From Burkholderiaceae bacterium (GTDB lineage Bacteria > Pseudomonadota > Gammaproteobacteria > Burkholderiales > Burkholderiaceae_C): a stretch of DNA of 11,461 nt. How positions within the stretch are numbered: position 1 is the first letter of the stretch; every line of letters begins with the position of its first letter. This document shows, piece after piece, positions 1-5,801 of the stretch. Below the pieces are notes generated by a model that searched no databases, was not told where the DNA came from, and saw only the letters and a program-made list of their open reading frames with translations. Made by a program: the position numbers and the translations under genes. Where the stretch lies: assembly GCA_031256305.1 (NCBI GenBank), contig JAIRQU010000193.1, positions 1-11,461 of the forward strand. Direction: 5' to 3'.

Positions 1-3000
1 TTCGCTGATCGTCATCGAGCACAACCTGGACGTGATGCGCGCGGCGGACTGGATCATCGACCTGGGTCCCGGCGGCGGCGACGCGGGCGGCCAACTGGTC
101 GCGCAAGGCGCGCCCGCGCAGATCATGGCGCACCCGGTGTCGCTGACCGGGCAAGCGCTGCGCGACTACGTGGCCGCGCTGGACGGCGCGCCGCACCCCG
201 CGCCCGCCGTTCAGGAGCCGCGCCCGCAGACCCGCATGGGCGCAGAAACGAACGCGCCGCGGCACAGCGCCGCCATCGCCATCGTTCACGCCCGCGAGCA
301 CAACCTCAAGAACCTGTCGGTCGATATTCCGCGCGGCAAATTCAACGTCATCACCGGCGTTTCCGGCTCAGGCAAATCGACGCTGGCATTCGACATCCTG
401 TTCAACGAAGGGCAGCGGCGCTATCTGGAAAGCCTTAACGCTTATGCGCGCAGCATCGTGCAGCCCGCGGGCCGCCCGGAAGTCGATGCGGTCTATGGCA
501 TTCCGCCCACGGTGGCCATTGAGCAGCGCCTCTCGCGCGGCGGGCGCAAGAGCACCGTAGGCACCACCACCGAGGTGTGGCACTTTCTGCGCCTGCTGTA
601 CGTCAAGCTGGGCGTGCAGCACTGCATTCACGACGGCGCGGCGCTGCATCCGCAAACCCCCGAACGCATCGCCGCGCAGATCATCACCCGCTACCGCGGC
701 CAGACCATCGGCCTGCTCGCGCCGCTGGTGATGGGCCGCAAGGGCGTCTATACCGAACTGGCCGATTGGGCGCGCCCGCGCGGCTACACGCATCTGCGGG
801 TGGACGGGCAGTTTCTGCCGACCACGGGCTTTCCGCGCATCGACCGCTACAAGGAACACGACATCGAACTGCCGGTGCAAAGCCTGGCCGTGACGCCCGC
901 CAGCGAAGCGCCGCTGCGCCAGGCGCTGGCGCGCGCGCTGGAACTGGGCAAGGGCGTGGTGCATGTGCTGCACGGCTTTGACGCAGAGCAACTCTCGCAA
1001 GCCATGCTGGAAGGCCGGCCCACGGCGGACATCGGGCGGGTGGAATCATTTTCAACGTTGCGCGCCTGCCCGGTGTGCGGCGCCAGTTACGCCGAACTGG
1101 ACCCGCGCCTGTTCTCCTACAACAGCAAGCACGGCTGGTGCCCGGAATGCGTGGGCACCGGCATCCGGCTCACGCGCGAGCAGCGCCGCGCGCTGGACGA
1201 CACGCAGATCGACAAAGACGGCGACGCGCGCGGACGGGAACGTTCCTTTGCCGAACCGGAACTTGAACTTGATGACGTGGCCGAGAACACCATCTGCCCC
1301 GCCTGCAACGGCACGCGCCTGAACCCGGTGGCACGCGCCGTACGGCTCGAAAGCGCGGGCATTCCGCCGCTCGGTCCAGCCCAAAGCGGCGCGGATGGCG
1401 CGTCAGAAAACGGCGTATCCATCACCAGTCTTGCTAGCCTTTCAATAGCATCGCTGCAACGTTGGTTCGGCCAACTGGCGCTGTCCGGGCGCAACGCGGA
1501 CATCGCCCGCGACCTGCTGCCCGAAATCAAGAGCCGCCTGCAATTTCTGGAACAGGTGGGTCTGGGCTACCTCACGCTCGACCGCGGCGCGCCCACGTTA
1601 TCGGGCGGCGAGGCGCAGCGCATCCGGCTGGCGGCGCAACTGGGCAGCAACCTGCAAGGCGTGTGCTACGTGCTGGACGAGCCGACCATCGGCCTGCACC
1701 CGCGCGACAACCAGGTGTTGCTGGACGCCCTGCGCAGTCTGGCCGCGCAGGGCAACACGCTGGTGGTGGTGGAGCACGACCAGGACACCATCCGTGCGGC
1801 TTCCCATCTGATCGACATCGGCCCCGGCGCGGGCGTGCGCGGCGGCGCGCTGGTGGCGCAAGGCACGGTGGCCGATCTGGAAGCCGCGCCCGATTCCGCC
1901 ACGGGCCGCTATCTGCGCCAGGCCATGCGCCACCCCATGCACCCGCGCCGTCCCGTGGGCAGCGCGCCGCCCGCCGCGCCGGTCAACAGCGGCGACGGCT
2001 GGCTGCTCGTCAAGGGCGCTTATCTGCACAACCTGAAAGACATTGACGCGGCGGCGCCCCTGCACCGTCTGGTCGCCGTCACGGGCGTGAGCGGATCGGG
2101 CAAATCCACCCTGGCGCGCGACGTGCTGCTGGCTTCCGTGCAACGCTGCGTACAAGAGAGAGTGCGCGCCGGGCGCTCTGGAATCAGAAGCAGCGATCTG
2201 GTCGGCTGCGCGGGTCTGGAAGGCTGGCCGGCCATCGACCGGGTGCTGGAAGTCGATCAGACCCCAATCGGCAAAACGCCGCGCTCGTGCCCGGCCACCT
2301 ACATCGGCTTTTGGGACACCGTGCGCAAACTCTTTGCCGATACGCTGGAAGCCAAGGCGCGCGGCTGGGGGCCGGGGCGCTTTTCCTTCAACACCGGCCA
2401 GGGACGCTGCCCGGCCTGCGAAGGACAAGGAATGCGCACCATCGAAATGAGCTTTCTGCCCGACGTGAAAATGCCCTGCGAAGTCTGCCGGGGCGCGCGC
2501 TTCAACCCCGAAACGCTGGCCGTCACCTGGCGCGGCAAAAACGTGGGCGACGTGCTGCGCATGGAAGTCGATGAGGCCGCGTCTTTCTTCGCCGCCATGC
2601 CCGCCATCGCCCACCCGCTGCAACTGCTGGGCGACGTGGGACTGGGCTATCTGACGCTGGGCCAGCCCTCGCCCACGCTATCGGGCGGCGAGGCGCAACG
2701 CATCAAGCTGGTCACTGAACTGGCCAAGGTGCGCGACAGTTCATTGCCCCCTGCCTCCTTCGGCGGACATCCCCTTGAGGGGGATGCAGCCTTGCCTGGG
2801 AGCGGCCCGGCGCTGCGGCTGACGCGCCGGGGCCAGCCCCCCCCGCACACGCTCTACGTGCTGGACGAACCCACCGTCGGTCTGCACATGCAGGACGTGG
2901 AAAAACTCATCCGCGTGCTGCACCGCCTGGTCGATGGCGGCCAGAGCGTGCTGGTCATCGAACATGACCTGGACTTGATCGCCGAGGCTGACTGGATCAT

Positions 3001-3136
3001 CGACCTCGGCCCCGGCGGCGGTGACGCGGGCGGGCGCATCGCCGCAGCCGGCGCGCCTGAAGAGGTGGCGCGCACCGGCACGCCGACCGGTTTGGCGCTC
3101 AAAAACATGGCGCGCATAAAAAAATGTGGTGCCTAG
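1..3136 (+). CDS. uvrA: Excinuclease ABC subunit A, multi-module (double-length) UvrA, 3' part
   Basis: ATPase and DNA-damage recognition subunit of nucleotide excision repair, cytoplasmic. The frame is open at the left edge (first full codon at base 2), so the protein is 5'-truncated; 1044 residues are visible. The first ~60 residues are the tail of a UvrA module (an IEHNLD H-loop, then [16 protein letters not shown]). A complete UvrA follows: Walker A GVSGSGKS at 356-379 and 2084-2107, zinc-binding CxxC pairs near 1067-1150 and 2408-2490, signatures LSGGEAQ at 1598 and 2678, and Walker B LDEP near 1673 and 2861. The tail [16 protein letters not shown] recurs near the C-terminus, so at least three ATPase ends lie in one polypeptide. 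Ordinary UvrA has about 940 residues and two. This fits the ~1900-residue tandem UvrA forms that I recall from proteobacteria. An in-frame insert occupies 2738-2848. The GTG at 32 is internal, not the start. Family call is secure; the full length is inferred. Confidence 0.93.
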   Translation, partial: SLIVIEHNLDVMRAADWIIDLGPGGGDAGGQLVAQGAPAQIMAHPVSLTGQALRDYVAALDGAPHPAPAVQEPRPQTRMGAETNAPRHSAAIAIVHAREHNLKNLSVDIPRGKFNVITGVSGSGKSTLAFDILFNEGQRRYLESLNAYARSIVQPAGRPEVDAVYGIPPTVAIEQRLSRGGRKSTVGTTTEVWHFLRLLYVKLGVQHCIHDGAALHPQTPERIAAQIITRYRGQTIGLLAPLVMGRKGVYTELADWARPRGYTHLRVDGQFLPTTGFPRIDRYKEHDIELPVQSLAVTPASEAPLRQALARALELGKGVVHVLHGFDAEQLSQAMLEGRPTADIGRVESFSTLRACPVCGASYAELDPRLFSYNSKHGWCPECVGTGIRLTREQRRALDDTQIDKDGDARGRERSFAEPELELDDVAENTICPACNGTRLNPVARAVRLESAGIPPLGPAQSGADGASENGVSITSLASLSIASLQRWFGQLALSGRNADIARDLLPEIKSRLQFLEQVGLGYLTLDRGAPTLSGGEAQRIRLAAQLGSNLQGVCYVLDEPTIGLHPRDNQVLLDALRSLAAQGNTLVVVEHDQDTIRAASHLIDIGPGAGVRGGALVAQGTVADLEAAPDSATGRYLRQAMRHPMHPRRPVGSAPPAAPVNSGDGWLLVKGAYLHNLKDIDAAAPLHRLVAVTGVSGSGKSTLARDVLLASVQRCVQERVRAGRSGIRSSDLVGCAGLEGWPAIDRVLEVDQTPIGKTPRSCPATYIGFWDTVRKLFADTLEAKARGWGPGRFSFNTGQGRCPACEGQGMRTIEMSFLPDVKMPCEVCRGARFNPETLAVTWRGKNVGDVLRMEVDEAASFFAAMPAIAHPLQLLGDVGLGYLTLGQPSPTLSGGEAQRIKLVTELAKVRDSSLPPASFGGHPLEGDAALPGSGPALRLTRRGQPPPHTLYVLDEPTVGLHMQDVEKLIRVLHRLVDGGQSVLVIEHDLDLIAEADWIIDLGPGGGDAGGRIAAAGAPEEVARTGTPTGLALKNMARIKKCGA
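2738..2848 (+). repeat. Palindrome-rich repeat-like insert inside uvrA
   Basis: A 111-base, in-frame segment lies between the second ABC signature and the second Walker B of the UvrA module. Ordinary UvrA proteins have only a few residues there. It encodes 37 Pro/Gly/Ala-rich residues without resemblance to UvrA. At DNA level it contains a perfect hairpin CATCCCC-TTGAG-GGGGATG (2768-2786) and a second near-perfect GC-rich hairpin (arms 2804-2813 and 2824-2834, one bulged G), and it ends in a run of C. That structure resembles dispersed palindromic repeats between genes in Comamonadaceae. Its identity as such a repeat is inferred; the insert and hairpins are seen directly. Confidence 0.55.
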
Positions 3137-3194
3137 AAACAACAGTCCTTCCCACACGGTGTTGAAATCCCTGACACTTTGCCCCAAAACCATC

Positions 3195-3223
3195 TAGACA
3201 ACTCACGCCCATCAGGCTATCAT
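3195..3223 (+). promoter_or_regulatory. Sigma70-type promoter for the small exported protein gene
   Basis: A -35 TAGACA (3195-3200), a 17-base spacer and a -10 TATCAT (3218-3223) each differ from consensus at one position. Transcription would start near 3230, about 60 bases before the ATG codons at 3292/3295. Nothing else is evident in the 155 bases between uvrA and the next gene, and I see no convincing terminator after uvrA. Confidence 0.5.
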
Positions 3224-3291
3224 TTCCTAACAAATTTGCCCTGACTCATCGCCCAATGGCGCGCGGCAATCGTTTTGCTTGCCACTGAAGG

Positions 3292-3657
3292 ATGATGGGT
3301 GTAGATAACGATATGACAGCGATAAAAATTCCACTGCTTTTCGCATTTGGTTTGATGACTTGTACCGTCAGCGCACTTGCCCAGACTGGCGGGTGTATCG
3401 CCGGCTTGCAGCCGGACCGGCGGCCTGACGCCGCGCCGCAGGTAACCGAGACCGCACGCACGCCAGAACAGGTCGAGCGCGCCTTGCACGGCATTGAAAA
3501 ACCCGCGCCCGGTAATGTCGAGACGATTGCGGCCACAGGCAACTGGTGGGTGCCCTTGCGCTATCCGGGCATGAATGCTCCCTACGATTTGCGCGGCTGG
3601 CATCACGATGCGCAGGCGCAGGCCGCGCCGTCAAACACCGCATCGTCACTGCGCTGA
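3292..3657 (+). CDS. Small exported protein of unknown function
   Basis: I do not recognise this protein. The frame has 121 codons from the ATG at 3292, with other possible starts at 3295 and 3313. The ATG at 3313 gives the cleanest Sec signal peptide (a Lys, a hydrophobic stretch IPLLFAFGLM, then ALA|Q), but the only Shine-Dalgarno-like GAAGG (3287-3291) abuts the 3292 ATG, so the start is undecided. The mature part, about 90 residues, is hydrophilic. Its middle contains ARTPEQVERALHGIEKPAPG, and it ends with an aromatic patch (NWWVPLRYPG, then DLRGWHHD) and an Ala/Ser-rich tail. It has one Cys just after the cleavage site and no lipobox. A likely sigma70 promoter lies just upstream, so it is probably a monocistronic periplasmic protein. 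The signal peptide, promoter and sensible composition argue that the gene is real. Confidence 0.6.
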   Translation: MMGVDNDMTAIKIPLLFAFGLMTCTVSALAQTGGCIAGLQPDRRPDAAPQVTETARTPEQVERALHGIEKPAPGNVETIAATGNWWVPLRYPGMNAPYDLRGWHHDAQAQAAPSNTASSLR

Positions 3658-3820
3658 AGCGCTGTTGTTGCCGCGCCAGCGCATCCAGCAATGTTCATTC
3701 AGATCAGTGAATCCATAGACTGCTGATAACGTCATGAACCAGGTCATGCCCCGATGGACTCTGCGCGCGCTGGCGCGTTACGGCCCTGTCGTGGACGTAA
3801 TAATATACAAACACCGCTTC

Positions 3821-3855
3821 GCAGGAATTCCCGCTCAAGGAAGCAGAAATTCCCG
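3821..3855. repeat. Direct repeat pair, 22-base period
   Basis: GCAGGAATTCCCG (3821-3833) is repeated as GCAGAAATTCCCG (3843-3855), 12 of 13 bases identical. The copies start 22 bases apart, about two helical turns, so a protein could bind both on the same DNA face. A regulatory role is an inference. Confidence 0.35.
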
Positions 3856-3876
3856 GCGTGGCATGGGTTGTTCCAG

Positions 3877-3916
3877 ATCAGACAGCGCCGCCTGTGTTTG
3901 TTCGGCGCTGTCTGAT
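3877..3916. repeat. Perfect 14-bp inverted repeat (hairpin)
   Basis: The arm ATCAGACAGCGCCG (3877-3890) is the exact reverse complement of 3903-3916, with a 12-base T/G-rich loop. No T run follows on either strand, so it is not a standard intrinsic terminator. It lies 220 bases after the small exported gene and 52 bases before the -35 of the repeat-protein gene. It could be a terminator or insulator, an operator, or a dispersed repeat. Confidence 0.7.
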
Positions 3917-3967
3917 AATTACCACCGTTGCGCTGCTCGACAAGCGGCGCGCGGTTGTCTAGAATCG

Positions 3968-3997
3968 TTGACGCTTGCATCCGCAGGCGTTTATGAT
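3968..3997 (+). promoter_or_regulatory. Sigma70-type promoter of the Met-Ser-Gly repeat protein
   Basis: The -35 TTGACG (3968-3973), 18-base spacer and -10 TATGAT (3992-3997) each match consensus at five of six positions. Transcription would start near 4004, giving a leader of about 60 bases. The leader includes a small GGGG/CCCC hairpin (about 4014-4027). Confidence 0.6.
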
Positions 3998-4051
3998 GCT
4001 GCCGGCAGGCAGAGGGGTATTCGCCCCATGTGTCGTCAATTTTCCTCAATC

Positions 4052-4057
4052 AAGGAG
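4052..4057 (+). promoter_or_regulatory. Shine-Dalgarno fixing the start at 4064
   Basis: AAGGAG lies six bases before ATG 4064, which begins a clean signal peptide. This rules out the upstream in-frame ATG at 3734 as the start. Confidence 0.8.
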
Positions 4058-4063
4058 TTTTTC

Positions 4064-4573
4064 ATGAAAGTCATTCGTAACGTTCTCGGTCTGTCGGTCT
4101 TGGCTGCCGCGCTTAGCGCTGCCCTGCCGGTCATGGCGCAACAGCAAGGCATGAGCGGCATGTCCGGTCAGGAAGGCATGAGCGGCATGTCCGGCCAACA
4201 AGGCATGTCCGGCATGAGCGGCATGTCGGGTCAGGAAGGCATGAGCGGTATGTCCGGCCAGCAAGGCATGTCCGGCATGTCCGGCATGAGCGGCATGTCG
4301 GGCCAGGAAGGCATGAGCGGCATGTCCGGCGAAAAAGCCAAGCCCGCGCACCACAAGCACCACAAGCACCACAAGCATTACAAGCACCATAGGGCCAAGA
4401 AGAGCGAGAGCCAGGAAGGCATGAGCGGCATGTCCGGCATGAGCGGCATGTCGGGTCAAGAAGGCATGAGTGGCATGTCCGGCCAGCAAGGCATGAGTGG
4501 CATGTCGGGTCAGGAAGGCATGAGCGGCATGTCCGGCCAACAAGGCATGAGCGGCATGTCCGGTAACAAATAA
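4064..4573 (+). CDS. Exported Met-Ser-Gly repeat protein with central His/Lys block
   Basis: The protein has 169 residues: a Sec signal peptide (residues 1-25, cleavage VMA|Q), then almost only tandem GMSG repeats. I count 27 Met-Ser-Gly triplets in 11 blocks, residues 29-89 and 119-167. Blocks end alternately in QE or QQ. Between the two arms is a basic segment of HHK repeats (residues 96-110, nine His and four Lys). The only Cys-free, highly flexible composition suggests an intrinsically disordered periplasmic protein. Dense Met plus His recalls the Met-rich copper-binding segments of CopA/PcoA and CopB proteins, so binding of Cu(I) or another soft metal is possible but unproven; no metal-transport gene is nearby. 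It differs from the MXKDX pentapeptide-repeat family of Burkholderiales, though the architecture (signal peptide plus short repeats) is similar. It has its own promoter and appears monocistronic. The function is unknown. Confidence 0.85.
   Translation: MKVIRNVLGLSVLAAALSAALPVMAQQQGMSGMSGQEGMSGMSGQQGMSGMSGMSGQEGMSGMSGQQGMSGMSGMSGMSGQEGMSGMSGEKAKPAHHKHHKHHKHYKHHRAKKSESQEGMSGMSGMSGMSGQEGMSGMSGQQGMSGMSGQEGMSGMSGQQGMSGMSGNK
4148..4564 (+). repeat. In-frame tandem repeat array, 27-base basic unit
   Basis: Eleven units are based on a 27-base motif coding GMSGMSG plus QE or QQ, with 9-base (GMS) insertions in three of them. The array is interrupted at 4331-4417 by the His/Lys segment, itself made of 9-base CACCACAAG repeats. 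There is a higher order. In units 3-10 the QE-ending unit usually closes with Ser codon TCG and the following QQ-ending unit with TCC. This shows duplication of QE/QQ pairs. Confidence 0.9.
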
Positions 4574-4595
4574 AAAGAGCCGTGCAGCACGCGGG

Positions 4596-4644
4596 GATTT
4601 GACCGGTTGCGCGGGCAACCGTGCAGGTTATTACCGGTCAGATC
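4596..4644. repeat. Nested competing inverted repeats after the repeat-protein gene
   Basis: The outer arms GATTTGACCGGT (4596-4607) and ACCGGTCAGATC (4633-4644) pair over 12 bp with one G-T wobble and a 25-base spacer. An inner hairpin CGGTTGC (4604-4610) with GCAACCG (4615-4621) has a four-base loop. They share 4604-4607, so only one can form at a time. The element could act as RNA in the 3' UTR or as a DNA palindrome upstream of the cytochrome operon. No function is assigned. Confidence 0.45.
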
Positions 4645-4659
4645 TTTCGCGGCTGTTGC

Positions 4660-4680
4660 CCTCCCGAACTTGGGAGGTTT
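4660..4680 (+). terminator. Possible weak intrinsic terminator
   Basis: CCTCCC-GAACTT-GGGAGG (4660-4677) is a perfect 6-bp stem with a six-base loop, followed by only TTT before G. It lies 87 bases after the repeat-protein stop and before the operon promoter candidate, a sensible place for a terminator, but the U tract is poor. Confidence 0.35.
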
Positions 4681-4758
4681 GTCGTGTTGCCAGTGGCCGC
4701 TTATTACGGCTACGGCAACCGGGGTTTGTGCGCGATGTATCCAGTGCGCGAAAATCAA

Positions 4759-4774
4759 TGGCCGGGTTCTTGCT
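4759..4774 (+). promoter_or_regulatory. Candidate sigma54 (-24/-12) promoter of the molybdoenzyme operon
   Basis: TGGCCGGGTTCTTGCT matches the sigma54 pattern TGGCACG-N4-TTGCW except at the A and C of the -24 box. The invariant GG (4760-4761) and GC (4772-4773) are exactly ten bases apart. Transcription would start near 4785, about 48 bases before the cytochrome ATG. No good sigma70 pair is visible in the same interval. Sigma54 promoters need an upstream activator; the palindrome at 4596-4644 is at a plausible distance. This is inferred from motif match alone. Confidence 0.4.
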
Positions 4775-4832
4775 CTGCATCTCGTTCCGGCAAACGGCAT
4801 AGATTCTTGATCCATTCACGGGAGCCACTCCA

Positions 4833-5801
4833 ATGAGAGTTTCCTGGCTTAGGCTGTTGCGTGTCGTATCGGCGAGCTTGTTTGCTGCGCTGACCGTAGC
4901 TGGCTGCGGCAGTTCCGTTTCTCCCTCCGCGTCAGTGGCATCGGCTGCCATGCCCGCTTCGGCACCCGCTTCCGCCAATAGGGCGGCCATGAGTTATCAG
5001 GCAGCCCAATACGATCCCATTCACTTCAAACCCGCGATTGAGCAGGCCACCGATCAGCAGTGCCTGGCCTGTCATGCCGAGGTGCTCCAGCCGTCGGTGC
5101 GCAAGACCTCGCTGGCGGGACTTCAATCTTCCAGCGCCAAAGCCTGGTATCAGGAGCTTTCCACTTATCAGGGCGATCAGGAAACTTTCCATCGCCGGCA
5201 TTTGGTCATGCCGTATGCCAAGCAGGTCATGAACCTGCATTGCAACACCTGCCACCAGGGCAGCGACCCCAGGGATCAGACCTCTGGCAGCTCGGCCACC
5301 GCACAACCGGACCTCACGTTGCGCAAAACGGTGGTGCCGGAAGAAACCTGCCTGAAATGCCACGGCCAAATGAACTGGCCCGTGATGGGCCTGCCCGGCC
5401 CTTGGCCGCAGTACAAAAAATTATTCCAGAACAACTGCGTGGCGGCGTGCCACAGCTTCCAGCGCACGGTGCGGCATCAGGTCAATTACCTCAACGCCAA
5501 AACCATCGAAGAGCTTGCCGCCAAGCCCAACGGCGGTGACGTGTGCTATGGCTGCCACGGCGGGCGGGCGTGGTATCGCATCATTTATCCCTATACACGC
5601 CATCCGTGGCCGAACATGCCCACTGAAACACCCGTCTGGGCCAAGGATCGCCCGACACAATCGGAAGCGCGCTTTCTCGTCGGCATGGGGCCGCCCCGGC
5701 CTGTCGTCGGCCCCCTCACGGCGCAAAGCGCTACAGCTACGCCTAGCGAAGCTGCGTCCGAACCAGCCCCCGCCGCATCCAGTCAAGGAGAGAAACCATG
5801 A
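4833..5801 (+). CDS. Multihaem c-type cytochrome lipoprotein (five haem motifs)
   Basis: A 322-residue electron carrier, exported and lipid-anchored. Residues 1-25 form a lipoprotein signal with lipobox VAGC (C25). The residues after it are Gly-Ser-Ser without Asp, which by the Lol rule favours the outer membrane. An Ala/Ser/Pro linker follows to about residue 50. Haem motifs are CLACH (77-81), CNTCH (137-141), CLKCH (173-177), CVAACH (202-207, an unusual CX3CH) and CYGCH (238-242). The last is followed by YPYTRHPWP. A Pro/Ala tail (about 288-322) ends the protein. ATG 4833 has GGGAG eight bases upstream. The stop overlaps the molybdoenzyme start as ATGA, so the two are translationally coupled. 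As no membrane anchor subunit is encoded, this cytochrome probably exchanges electrons with the Fe-S subunit and with periplasmic or membrane carriers. I do not recognise a named family; it is not an evident NapC/NirT type. Confidence 0.85.
   Translation: MRVSWLRLLRVVSASLFAALTVAGCGSSVSPSASVASAAMPASAPASANRAAMSYQAAQYDPIHFKPAIEQATDQQCLACHAEVLQPSVRKTSLAGLQSSSAKAWYQELSTYQGDQETFHRRHLVMPYAKQVMNLHCNTCHQGSDPRDQTSGSSATAQPDLTLRKTVVPEETCLKCHGQMNWPVMGLPGPWPQYKKLFQNNCVAACHSFQRTVRHQVNYLNAKTIEELAAKPNGGDVCYGCHGGRAWYRIIYPYTRHPWPNMPTETPVWAKDRPTQSEARFLVGMGPPRPVVGPLTAQSATATPSEAASEPAPAASSQGEKP

Larger units (their letters stand above)
3658..4063. other. 406-base intergenic region with inverted and direct repeats
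   Basis: No convincing gene lies here. A reading frame open from 3734 runs into the repeat-protein gene, but its translation is Cys/Arg-rich without family features, and it covers a hairpin and the promoter, so it is not taken as coding. The region holds a 13-base direct repeat (3821-3833 and 3843-3855, one mismatch, 22-base period), a perfect 14-bp inverted repeat (3877-3916), a sigma70-type promoter (3968-3997) and a Shine-Dalgarno sequence (4052-4057). A short AT-rich patch near 3797-3812 might be a second promoter, but it has no clear -35. Confidence 0.6.

Noticed and set aside
1425..1455. Lower-GC patch in uvrA with TGCTA...TAGCA inverted repeat, possible second repeat insertion
   Set aside because: The arms are only 5 bp and the region encodes a variable linker of UvrA, so evidence for an inserted element is too weak.
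1598..2623. 341-codon minus-strand frame
   Set aside because: It is antisense to conserved UvrA motifs and is explained by high GC at third codon positions.
3734..4063. N-terminal extension of the repeat protein from ATG 3734
   Set aside because: It would put the signal peptide 110 residues inside, and it covers the hairpin and sigma70 promoter. A good Shine-Dalgarno sequence directly precedes ATG 4064.
4148..4564. CRISPR-like repeat array
   Set aside because: Repeats are contiguous, in frame and protein-coding, with no unique spacers of constant length.
4046..4618. 190-codon minus-strand frame rich in HAAHA repeats
   Set aside because: It is the antisense reading of the Met-Ser-Gly repeats and has no signal or start context.
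4808..4821. FNR-type site suggested by TTGAT
   Set aside because: Only the left half (TTGAT at 4807-4811) is present; the expected ATCAA half is missing at the right spacing.
4599..4836. Short plus-strand frames between the repeat protein and the cytochrome
   Set aside because: They lack plausible Shine-Dalgarno sequences and family features, and they overlap the inverted repeats and promoter candidate.
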